Shown here piece by piece: positions 36,962 through 47,785 of a DNA stretch of 64,000 nt. The stretch lies in contig JACEVL010000409.1 of NCBI GenBank assembly GCA_020284085.1, forward strand, positions 156,001 to 220,000. The letters are read 5' to 3'. The stretch comes from Aporrectodea caliginosa (lineage: Eukaryota > Annelida > Clitellata > Crassiclitellata > Lumbricidae). Made by a program: the position numbers and the translations under genes. Within the stretch, counting starts at the first letter, position 1, and each line of letters opens with the position of its first letter. The notes below the pieces were generated by a model. The model was given only the letters and a program-made list of their open reading frames with translations, was not told the DNA's origin and made no database searches.

Positions 36962-39900
36962 TATACCTGTACCAGGATTTGCTTAGGTATTATTATTATT
37001 ATAGACAACCATATGGGCTGTATTTGGGTTCCATATAGAAATATAGGTTCTGTATGGGATCCATCTGGGCATTGTGGCAGAGTGTGAATCCTGTTGGAAT
37101 GTAAGAGTCGTTTAGGGCTGAACAAATGTTTCTGAAGCTCAGAAATGATTGATCTCAGGTAAAGAAAGGATGACAGTCTGTTAATCGCATCTGATGAATG
37201 TTCTCTGAGCCTGAAAGTGGACACGTATTTAGATTTATGGTTCTGTGGTTGATTTTGAGGATCAAGACATGGCTTATGGTTCTTGATATGGTTAATTGAT
37301 CTTAACTGGTTAAAGTTCTTAACAGAAGGTCCTCTTCTTCTGTCTGTAACTGGTTCCCCAGACTCTGGAGTTTTAGATTGCATGAGGCTATATTTCCTTC
37401 AATGGTTCAGTATTTAATCTCAATTTCATACATCTCTTTGTTGGGAGTTGAAACATTGGACTTAGCCAAGTTGCTCTTTTCGCAGTGCCTCATCGACTAT
37501 ATTTTTTACATTACTCAGCTCCAGGAATGAGTAGGATTACTTGAAATTGTCCTGACGAACAGTTACAGAGGGCATTTTTGGTTTTCGCTGAACTATAGAT
37601 GTCCTTTTTTTACTGGCTGTATTTGTTTACAGAGATAGCTCTTGTTCTGTGCTTTCCCCTAACTGCTTATATTCTAAACAGGTATAGAGTAAAGTGCCAG
37701 TAAATGGGCCAAAAGCTACCTAACTACCAGTGCCACTGGTTCCTAACGACTCAACGTCTTTATGTTTGTCTGGCAGGGGCTTTTGTATGTTTATACGTAA
37801 TCGTTAATTTATGTTCGTGTGTTGCTTTTAATTTCTACCTACTTTATTGCCGTCGTGTTGGTACGCGTCTGTGTCTAAGTTAATGTTGGCATTGCCTGTG
37901 TGTTTGTGATCTAACGGAATGTTTCTGCGTGGGATCCGTGTACACAGAGTCGTACGAAGAAGACGTCTGTTAACTCTAGCGGGTCTGATTTATCCTGCAG
38001 TTTATCTGGTTGTTTTGTCGACGTGTCTACTGCCTGCTGCTCGGCGGCCATCGGTTCTGATTTCTGCTCAAACAGTCCTTCAGACTGGCATTGTACGTGA
38101 CCGAATTTTCGGTACCAATGTTTCTGGGGAGCAGTCATTCAGCCAGCAAGCACGCTCCAAGCCAGATTCTATTCAGTCCCTTAGGTGTCGAGGATTAAGG
38201 AATTTTTAGTAGGACACGCAGCCTCAATACCTACATTTGTTGTTTTGTCTCGTAGTGAGATAGCTTGAAATGGCAGAGTGCGTGTTCGTTTTTTTACCAT
38301 AGTCTGATTTCTGGTTCCTTAACGACCTGATGGACTTTGACCAGAGGTCATTCAATGCATTGTGATTTTTTACTATGGTCTCACTTGAAATGACCCTTCA
38401 GTGAATACTTGTGCATTATATTAAGTGGCACTATAGAAGTCGTATGATTAGGTTAAAGTGAAGTCATTTGATTAGATTAAACTGAAGTCATTTTGATTAG
38501 ATTAAACTGAAGTCATTTTATTAGATTAAACTGGTTGTGTGGTCTCCTGATAATACTGGATTTGCAATTTTAGCTGTCATGAGCAGGTCAAGTTTAAATG
38601 TACTGTGAGCAAGTTTTGAATTTACACAGTCGCCAAGGATACCATGCAAGTTGCAGAAATCATTCTCTAGTGACACTGTATAATTATGAAACTAAAGCAG
38701 TTTCATTTGCTATTTATGTTTAGCTGCTAAGTAGTGGACAGCCTTTCAGAATGCGACTTTAGCTATTTTCTGTTATTTTTGCGACAATTATGATCTTTGT
38801 AAATAGGAATCATCTGCAGTGTACATGACTGATGGTATTTATTACTTTTGTACAGATTTGTCTTCTTACATGTACACTTTGTCTAGCACAAGTGGTCCAA
38901 AGATGGGGCAGATGTGGGTTAGCAGCTTGCTGTGGACCACTTTTATTTGTTTAGACTTTTAGAACGTTTTATCAAATGCTGTGTTGATATTCTTGTGTTA
39001 TTGTACATATGCATAAAACATCATAAAGCCAAACAATGTCTAGTAGATGTTTTAGACAATGAATTTTTATCAACCATGTGAACGCTGTATATAAGATTTC
39101 TATTGGTGTGTACATGAATTTTTCGTAGTGTACATATGGTTGTATGTCGCATAGTTTAGCTGTGGATTTATGTAGCTCGACTTGGTGATGTGTCTACTCA
39201 GATAGTTAATGCGTCTGGAAGTGTATACAATGCGTAGTGGTGTCTATGCGTGGAGTCGGTGAAAATTGCCTTTGACGACACTTGGGCCAGAAAGATTGCT
39301 TAAAAATCTAAGATGCGATCTGGTTCGTAGGAGTAGCAGTGAAGAAGAGATGAAGTGGACAGCCTCACTGACTCCAGTGAAAGAGCCAATGGCTTCTGGC
39401 GCCACTCTGGATGCTGCTGCCATCAAGTGGAATGGACCGGTGGATGAAGCCGTCTGGGTCAAAAACCAGGCCCTGGAATAGGCGAGGCATGTTGCAGCCG
39501 GAATGATAGCGGCAAGTGGTCGATTCGTGATTGGAAAGTGGATGCCGTGTTATAAAACATACCTGGCAGAAAAACTAGGTGAACGAAAAAGCACCTGTGT
39601 GCACGACTTCAACCTCTTGTTTATAACAGTTTTATTATTCATGTGCTGTGCAAAGCAAGTCAATCATAGGTGTGTGACATGCTATGTTTCTGCTGGCCAA
39701 CTTTGCTGAGCATGCTATTTCGCAGTGGTGATTTGTATCGTTATTTTATGGAATTAAGTGAATTATATCTCAAGGTAAGGAAAAATGTAACTTAGAGACT
39801 TGTTTGGTTAGATAGGCCCAACCGTTTGACCTGGAATGGCTAGTCTTCGAAGATGTCTGGCATTATTGTTTTGTGCCAGTGTGCCTCCTTTCCAGCTTCA

Positions 39901-40932
39901 GCTCCTACATTGGCACCTGTTGAATAATATGCTTGTATGCAGTCTAGGTGGATTTTCATCAAATACTATGTATGCTCTGATTCAAAGTATGTGTACGTAG
40001 CATTTAGTATTTAATACGCGATACACCCTTCTGTTTACACTTGATGTGATGCTAATTGGTCTGAGTAATTAAATATTAATACTAATTGTGAAATATTGAA
40101 TGGAAGTGTTAGACGACAATTTAAATACTAGTCAGTGTAGTACACTTTTTACATGAAAAATCTTGTTGAGTATTACACATAAACCTAAGGTGGTGATAAC
40201 ATGTTACATTTTTGTGAGTTTATGTGACTTGTTGTAATGATTTGAACTTTCTATTTTCTTATTTTAGAATAAGATGCATTAAACAAGAACACCTGAAGTT
40301 TGCTTTTTCAGAGCAGTGACTGGAAATAATTAAGCTATGTAGCCTGCAGGCTGAGTGCAGGCCTTGTCTCATGGAGTTGTGAGCTATAGACAGAGACTCG
40401 ATGCGGAAGTCCTTATTAGTAACGCACAATTGCTTCATGCCATCAAATGATGTTTTTTGTTATAAGAGTTTGATGGGATATAAACATATTAAACAGGGTT
40501 TTACCAAAGCTGTGCTATTAAGCAAGTACAATCATCGAATGCACAATTCCAAGATCTTGTGGTTGAAGCGTAACAGCCACCACTGACTTTTATAGCTGTG
40601 TGAGTTTATGGGTTAACTTTTTGTTCGTTTGCGACTTTAACACCATTTAGGCATATGCTGCTGAAGGGCAATTCAGACTTTGGTCTTTGAAGCCCAAATG
40701 TTTTCTTTGTGAAATGCTGGCTGTGACATCATCCAAAACGACTCCAGACGATTCTAAGGAAATCTCAGTAAATTGTGGATGTTGATATTCATTACATTAT
40801 TTTGTTGAACGCTCCTTTACTTGCCTGTTGGTAATAGAGAATCAGTTCCTAAGCAAACTCTGAGAGGCAGACCTGATTATAAATATTGGCAGCATCTTAA
40901 ATGCTTCAGCAATTAAGATGCTGCAGAGGCTT
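36962..40932. other. Intergenic, no gene recognised
   Basis: No exon with splice and domain support. A roughly 26-bp repeat (TTAGATTAAACTGAAGTCAT) occurs about four times at 38440-38535. A short segment, TATCCTGCAGTTTATCTGG at 37991, recurs as TATCCTGCAGTTTATCTAA near 41351. The largest frames (36934-37383, 37919-38209, 39266-39481) are not recognisable. Confidence 0.4.
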
Positions 40933-40980
40933 GAGGATTGGCCGCCCATCCTCAAGCCTGAAGATGGGCGGCCAATCCTC
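40933..40980. other. Perfect 18-bp stem, 12-nt loop hairpin
   Basis: GAGGATTGGCCGCCCATC at 40933-40950 is the exact reverse complement of 40963-40980, with a 12-base loop between. The stem is GC-rich within AT-rich DNA. Short direct repeats of GAAGATGC/TTAAGATGCTGC and GCTTCAG lie around it. Confidence 0.8.
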
Positions 40981-42347
40981 AGCTTCATGGAATGTGTTAT
41001 GGATGCATTCAGTTTGTAGCTTAGATTCTAGTTGGCACTCTAGTGGAACAGGTATGTACAGCACCTGTAATAATTAGACTGTGGAAAATTTAATGCAATC
41101 ATCGACTTTGCTACTGCATTCCTAATCTGCAGTGTAAAACTGAAGATTAGGAAGTTTCTGTGTGCGGAATCCCACCACTAGTGACTGTATAGTTATCTGA
41201 GCATTGTTTGTTTACTAATGTACTACCTGACTAATTTCCTTTGAAGTAGTGCTATACAAATTTCTGTGTGTAATTACAATTATAGAATTGTTTTCATGGA
41301 TGCTTGTCTGGAGTGTTGGACGACGTCATTGAGTTATTATCTATCTCTGATATCCTGCAGTTTATCTAACCGTTTTGTTGATACATTTTCGATGCTAATA
41401 TTCGACTCGCAAACTGTCAACTGACGCTGAATATATAGCAAGTTTTAAAAGCTGTTTGTGGTGCTTCTGAAGAATTACTTTATATTGAAAAGTCAGGAAA
41501 TAATTCTCAGTTGTTCAACTCTGTTTCCAAGATGATCTATATCAAACTTCGAACATCTTGGCAATACAACACAATTATAATAATATTAGTTCATAGATCT
41601 ATGAAACTTGGAAATATTGTCAAACATCAGTAATGAATACAATTAAGTAAAGGTCATGGTTCATGGCTAAAAGCCATGTAACTCATACAAAGAATTGAAG
41701 ATTCTGTTTCTCTTAATTATATGTTTGAAATTAATAACATCTGAAGACGGATTGTGAAAGACATTTGAGACATTTTCACAGTTTTGCCACGTCTTTCATT
41801 TTGTTCTCTGTTTCGTACACATTATCATATTGTCTCTTGAAATCACTAATTCGAGAACACGAATTTTCCTAGTTGTTTATGTGTCACGTATTGTACACCA
41901 TAATTTCGACTTCCACGCTACTTAAATGTAACTATAAATTACGTGTTGCTGCCGTTGTCAAAGGTGGATTGATGATTCATTTCCTCTATCATGCAATTTT
42001 TTTATGGGTACCGGTATATGCATGTCGTTTGAAGCAGTTGCAAATAATTATTACTACGTTATTATTTATTATTATAATTATAATTAGTATTATTAAAACA
42101 TTATTTTACATGTGTAAAGTCACACAGCAGTGTCAGTAGATTTAGTCGTTGCACTCCTTTTAATGCCAGCTGGTGTGCAGGTTTTAGCCTTTCATGAACC
42201 GTTAACCTCTTAATGCACATTTGCTTAGCAGGGAAAACCAGGACATATATTTGAGGACAAAGTAATAACGGGGATATGAATGGAAATACTCTGGCTGAAC
42301 ACTGCGTGGGAGGAACAATGAGATATATTATAGATATATATATATAT

Positions 42348-42396
<49 letters not shown>

Positions 42397-42988
42397 ATGG
42401 GAGAGGACGGTGGTGATTATTCTAGTTATTTGAGCAGTGTTTGCTTAGTGAGGATCTTCTAGTTCGAAATGTACTTTAGCACCACTTCGGATAGCACAGA
42501 CGCTCTTGTGAGGTGTTTAAAAGAATCTATATTAAGTGTTTAGATTCTTATACGTACATTCATACTGTGCATAACACAAAAATTAAGATAGACGTACGTC
42601 AGTTTAGAGTGGCATACACGTCCACTCACAGTGCTCCACCTATTGAGCCACTGCTCATGAGTGCTTTCAGTTTAAGCCTTATCAGAATATGTAGTGCATG
42701 GCACTGTATTCTGTATGGCCTAAATAGAAGAACTGAGTGCATGTAAATGCACACAGTGCGTTTGAGGGCCTTTCCTAGTTGTTTATGTGTCACTGATCAA
42801 AGAAACTCCTTCGCTGGAGTTCTATTCATTTACGCATGCCCTGTCTGTCTGCTGCACTGATGAGGCCCATATAGTTTGGCAAAGACGGCGCTTTTGAGAG
42901 GTACTTAATAAAGGCGCTATAGTAAAGTCACATACATACGTATACATACATGCATACATACATGTACATACATAGGGTTACGTACATA
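40981..42988. other. Intergenic, no gene recognised
   Basis: Contains a (TA)n run at 42341-42392, ATT-rich repeats at 42055-42095 and tail motifs at 41241-41260 and 42905-42925. No gene evidence. Confidence 0.4.
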
Positions 42989-43222
42989 ATCATCAGTTCC
43001 TGACGCCAGACATTTGGCGGTGATGGGTACGAGTAAATGATCTCCATTATCCTCGGTCATTTGTCAAGTTGCAATGTTAGTCTGTGTCTTGTTATTTCTT
43101 CATTATATGAATGAGGAAACAAGACACGGACTAACATTTCGACTTGACAAATGACCGAGGATAATGGAGATCATTTATTCGTACCCATCACCGCCAAATG
43201 TCTGGCGTCAGAAACTGATGAT
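42989..43222. mobile_element. 234-bp near-perfect palindrome (foldback MITE)
   Basis: Arms of about 110 bp run inward from ATCATCAGTT at 42989 and from the complementary AACTGATGAT at 43222. They differ at only a handful of positions by eye and leave an AT-rich centre of a few bases near 43105. The arms include GACGCCAGACATTTGGCGG and ATCTCCATTATCCTCGGTCA. Flanks (TACGTACATA, ATATACGTAG) give no clear target duplication. Open frames running in from the right arm are not genes. Confidence 0.8.
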
Positions 43223-43973
43223 CATATACGTAGGTAATTGTTTCTGTGTTTCTCTTTCCTTCTCATTTTACTCGTATACCCTCTGGGCTCTGCTGCCTGC
43301 CTCTCCCTCCCTCCGTTCCATCCTCCGTCCCTCCCATTTTTATAAGTGGTTGTGATCGGACACCACTTGCACAAAATGCAAAGTTACGCCTATGGTCAGG
43401 TCAAGTGAGAGATTCCGTTTGACCTATTCGTGTTGACTTGTTTCGTTGTGATGTTGCTAATTAACAGTGTGGCAACATTGAGTCGTTAATAGTGTCAAAC
43501 GTAGAATTAATTCGCTTTATCATTATCAAAACACTGCGGACATGCATTTCTGTGGCTTCCGTGTCCACAAGAGCCTCTCTTCTTCACAGGTGTGGATTAT
43601 TTGAAGCCTTGCTCCCGACTCGATTGACCCGTTGGCCAACGTCTTAAAAGACTTAAACCATCCGAGCGGACACCTTAACTGGCACTTGAACGATGAAGCG
43701 GCTGCAGTGATGACAGTGATTGATTCGCATGTTGAGGACGAGCATGCTCGCATGGTGAGCAGTAATTTATCCGAAACACAATCAACAAGATTATATTGTA
43801 CATTAGGTTCAAGCTTCTAAGAAACGTTTCGTTATATCAAAGTCGATTACCAACCATCGCTGTGAACATAATCCCACTCTTTGTAACAACTTTGCTTGTT
43901 ACTGATTATTTTTTACTTTCATAGACACAATATAAACCTACTACAATGGTATCGCCTAGATTAGACACTGTAG

Positions 43974-44215
43974 TGAGTAGTCGATTGGCTGGTGTTCGCC
44001 TTGTAACACGGAGAGTAGGCCTACGGGTTCGAATCTCCACTGAGACGGTTACTGTGTGGGGAACTGGGGACCTTGAGCAAGTCCACCAACAATTGCTCAG
44101 CGCCATCGAAGTTCTGCCGAATAGGCGACTGTGTGCTTCTGAACTTCGGAAGGAGGGCAGTATCAAATACTGTTGTATTGTGTTATTATTTTACCAAAGG
44201 TATAGTTATAAGCGC
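43974..44215 (+). mobile_element. tRNA-derived SINE with V/Deu-SINE-like core
   Basis: The tRNA-like head has an A-box-like TAGTCGATTGGCTGG at about 43978 and a good B box GGGTTCGAATCTCC at 44026-44039. Downstream, GACCTTGAGCAAGTC and CAACAATTGCTCAG resemble the conserved central domain of V-SINEs and Deu-SINEs (CCTTGAGCAAGGCACTTAA...AATTGCTCC). The open frames across it are artefacts. Similarity is from recall of the consensus, not an alignment. Confidence 0.65.
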
Positions 44216-44654
44216 TGGGATTAAAAAAATTGCCAGAGATACACAATTACATATGGAACGTACGTCCAATTCTTCTAATTATTTTTATTGTTATTTTATC
44301 ATTTATTTTGCACAAATTATTTACCTCCGGAGTGCAGATAGAAAATGTTCATAATTATCTGTCAGTGAAATTAAGAGAAAAAGAAAGGTCAATGTGAAGT
44401 TTGGCCATATCGATAGTGACAGCCCGGAATTGTAGGTTATATCCTGGTTAAATTAGGGCTACCAGTTATAAAGAGATCCAATTCCTTCAAGCAGAGGAAA
44501 AAGCAGAATTAAGATTTTCAGATGTGATGCAGTAGAATTTACTTTTTCTGTGGAGCTGAGAAATTTCGGAGATTTACATTAGGCCTACGCCTACATTACA
44601 TAACTTCGCGTAGGCCTATTGAGTTCAACTTTGCTGTATAGCCTACGTTCAAAG

Positions 44655-44664
44655 CCACGCACAC

Positions 44665-44723
<59 letters not shown>

Positions 44724-45840
44724 CTTTTCTTTATTAAGCGCCTGACAAACGCACTGCGCTGTACATTTACATGTTATGCAATTGAAATCTTAACTACTAA
44801 CAGAACAGACAGCCATGTAATACAACGGCGCTAATAGCAGCCTACAAAGCAAATCCGCCCTACGGGACTCGAACTCGGTACCTCTGCTCTCTACCAGTGA
44901 TGTGGTCTCGAGACCGCGGTCTTGGTCTCGAGACCGTCTCGAGACCGAAAAAATGCGGTCTTGGTCTTGGTCTCGAATGTGCCGGTCTTGGTCTCGGTCT
45001 TTAAAGGTGCGGTCTTGGTCTTGGTCTTAAGGGTGTGGTCTTGGTCTTGGGCGTCTGGTCTCGGTCATTCGCCTTTGGTTTTGGTCTTGCGCATTTGGTT
45101 TGGCCTTTGGTAGGAACTAAGTGGATTATTTGTTAAATGCTGTCGATATTTTCGGTTATTCAGGGACTTCTGAGATAGCTTCGAATTCATGCGACGATCC
45201 GCCTATAGGACAAAGCGAGAGAGGACCGCGTTGTTCGCTTCTTATCAGAAGCGACAAGAAAACGTTGAGGCACACTTAACCATGACCTCTTGTGCTTTAG
45301 TGACTAGTTAGACTTACACTGATGCAGTTTCTCGAGGCAAAATCAGTAGGCGGGTAAGCGATGCAGATCAGGTATTTGGTTGGGAATTTTTCTCTGCTGG
45401 CAAAGTTTTTTTTAATTCTGCAACACCTGCACCTACCGAGAGTGTCTTTAGCTATAGTGTGCTCTTCATGAGACCTCGAAGACTTGGGGACAAAAACCAT
45501 AACTATAAAATTTAATATAATAAGCATCTGATATGAATAATGGGAATATGTAACACTACAACTGAGAATTGCGTTTATGGTCTTGAGGCTTAGATCTTGG
45601 TCCTGGATGATGCGGTCTTGGTCTCGGTCTTGGACCACGCGGTCTTGATCTCGGTCTTGGTCTTGGACCACGCGGTCTTGGTCTCGGTCTTGGACCATGC
45701 GGTCTTGGTCTCGGTCTTGGTCTTGAACCACGCGGTCTTGGTCTCGGTCTTGGTCTTGGAATTTTGGTCTCGTGCACAACACTGCTCTCTACGCCAGATG
45801 TTATCCAATGCGCTATCGGGCCCCATGCAGTTGTCTAATG
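44655..45840 (-). mobile_element. tRNA-derived SINE interrupted by a hAT element
   Basis: On the minus strand the head at 45840-45793 contains the A-box region ATAGCGCATTGGATAACATC. After the hAT insertion it continues at 44894 with the B box GAGTTCGAGTCCC (44881-44869). The body ends in GGCGCTTAATAAAG and an (ATT)n tail at 44723-44666. Rejoining the two parts across the 44895-45784 insertion gives a complete tRNA-like head. Confidence 0.8.
44895..45784. mobile_element. Nonautonomous hAT element with subterminal GGTCTTGGTCTC arrays
   Basis: The perfect 8-bp target duplication CTCTCTAC flanks the element (44887-44894 and 45785-45792). The ends CAGTGATGTGGTCTCGAGAC and, on the other strand, CAGTGTTGTGCACGAGACC are imperfect terminal inverted repeats of hAT type. 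Each end carries a long array of GGTCTTGGTCTCG-like repeats (about 44907-45110 and 45590-45775), both in the same strand sense. The 480-bp interior has no transposase. The second copy at 8084 has much shorter arrays. Arg/Pro-, Thr/Lys- and Asp/Gln-rich frames come from the arrays. Confidence 0.92.
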
Positions 45841-46499
45841 TAGTCTAATGTCTCTGCCCATAATTATTATAGCGTCGTTCCCTCAACCACGGAAGGTTCA
45901 GAGGTGCACCGCTTCCTTAATGAGGCAATACATTAACGCTTTGTTTCGGGATCCGACTCTGATTCTTCAGCAGTGATGGTCGCCGGGTGGACAATGTCAC
46001 GAATATTGCCTTTCTAGCTAACAACACGGTTCGTTCCTTTACAAACAATCGTCGTTCTCTTTTGTGTGTGCATTCTTCGATCACTACGGTCTTTCTGTTT
46101 ACCACCATTCTACATCTCGTAACTACAAGTGATCGTATTGAAGACGATACATGACAGCAGTTTTCTCGTAGTTCCTGGGACAAGGAAGGCTTGACATGTA
46201 CGTAGGCCTATATCGGGCAATGCATCTTTCCACTATAAAAGTTGACATCTGGCTTGATTTGCAGTCGAACTCCGCCACTTCCCGTACTCCGGTAGTGCAA
46301 GTCTCAAGCCTGGATAAAGGAGGAGGGAGACGGTAAGCATCTTTGTTAAGACACTAAAAAGCTAATGAAGCTGAAGCTTCAGGGCTCCGAAGACAGTATT
46401 AAACTGACGATATCATTCTATCAAACACAAATTAGTAAGCGAGTGTCATCAATTCAAAGAATATTTGCGTCTTAGGAAATCCCAGAACACAGAAGAAAA
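45841..46499. other. Intergenic, no gene recognised
   Basis: No domain or repeat was recognised. An open frame at 45917-46183 on the minus strand has no resemblance to a known family. Confidence 0.35.
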
Positions 46500-46845
46500 C
46501 ACTCCATCTAAAATGCAATGCGCATAAGTTCTTCAGCTTATTTGTGAGCAACACCTAATTGAAGTGTTCCCTAATTGCACTACTGCACTTAAGCTGTACT
46601 TGACAATGCCTACCTACACGAGCTGCGCAGCAGAAAGGAATTTTTCAAAGCTATCCTTTATAAGAAACAAATCTCGGGCTACCATGACTGAAGATCGCTT
46701 AACTTCTTTATGCATATTGTCTATAGCAAATGACATTGCAAGAAGGCTCTCATTTGACGAAACCGTACTTGAATATATGTTGCTAGAAAAACCAGAAAGA
46801 GTAGTTAATAAAATGAGCTTCATGTGCATGTATGATGTTATGTAA
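46500..46845 (+). pseudogene. hAT transposase C-terminal remnant (hATC dimerisation domain)
   Basis: The + strand frame 46564-46845 reads LYLTMPTYTSCAAERNFSKL, then IRNKSRATMTEDRLTSLCIL, and a final segment around LSIANDIARRL. This is the hAT C-terminal dimerisation motif (P..SA..ER.FS.L..IK...R..M...RL..L.LL), close to the ZMYM1-like group. The N-terminal three quarters of a transposase (BED finger, RNase-H-like catalytic core) are absent, so it is a dead fragment. It does not belong to the nonautonomous element at 44895, which ends 780 bp upstream. Confidence 0.85.
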
Positions 46846-46879
46846 TTTCATAAGTGTCTTCCGTGTCTAGTCTAGTAGT

Positions 46880-47740
46880 TGCAAAGGTAGACGGACATAA
46901 TCCCCCTAGACATAACCACCCTTCATAATCCTGCCAGGCTAGGATGTAATCACCCCAACACCAGCCCAGTAAGATGGATAGGGCCTACTAGTTGGCCCAA
47001 ATTAGTCCAAAATTGGTACAAGCAACGGCAAAGTAACAATTAGCCTAAGAGTAAATCAAATGTGTCTTATAGCTGTAGTGCCCATTTTCGGCACATTTTA
47101 AAATGTGTCCAAGTCCGCTCAGCGTATCCTCGATGTTCCATCTGGCCGATCGTTCCATCTCGCCGACCAGTTGTTCATTGTAAATTTAGTTCTAGAAGTG
47201 AACGACATTAAAAAGACCTAATTTAAGGCCTAAATGACATTTAACAAGTCTTATCTCTAGCACTTAATGACAATAACAAGTCTTAAGTTTAGATCTGAAC
47301 GACATTAACAAGTCTCAAGTCTATACCTTAATCAGCTGACAACGAAAAAAACTGGGCAATTATGTATTTCAAATGACTATCATATGACTGCATTGTATTA
47401 AATGGTGACCATCAATATAACAACTGATTAATGGCTTATGTAAATAGGGCAACCCTGATAGCGGAACCATATGTTCCTTTGAGTTTACCCATTGACACCC
47501 TGTATATGATTGCATAAACTATGTGCCTGTGTTATTATCATGGTGATCAATAAATATATTGATTGATTGATTGATTAAATAAATGCAGAAATGGGCTAAT
47601 TGCACAGAAGGCAGATTATCTCGGGGTGGGGGTGGGTGGTGGTTTTGTCCTACGCAAAATCGGGGGAATTATGTCCCGGGATTTTGTCCGGGAGGATTAT
47701 GTCTGGGGAATTACGTCCTTCAACCAGTTGCAAAGGGACC
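46880..47740. mobile_element. Candidate transposon with inverted GGACATAATCCCC-type repeats
   Basis: The left side reads TTGCAAAGGTAGACGGACAT then AATCCCCCTAGACATAACC. The right side, read in reverse complement, gives CCCTTTGCAACTGG, then GACGTAATTCCCCAGACATA and ATCCTCCCGG. These resemble inverted repeats about 650-850 bp apart. The interior has no ORF but contains a TTGA tetranucleotide run at 47562-47577. The boundaries and the class are not settled. Confidence 0.4.
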
Positions 47741-47785
47741 CCATAACAGTTCAAGCTTCAGGGCCCAAAATTATGTAGATCCGCC

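Noticed and set aside
37919..38209. 96-codon frame with a hydrophobic stretch, possible membrane peptide
   Set aside because: No splice context, no similarity and no supporting regulatory signals; chance frame.
44907..45775. Arg/Pro-, Lys/Thr- and Asp/Gln-repeat proteins
   Set aside because: Produced by GGTCTTGGTCTC arrays of the nonautonomous hAT element in three frames.
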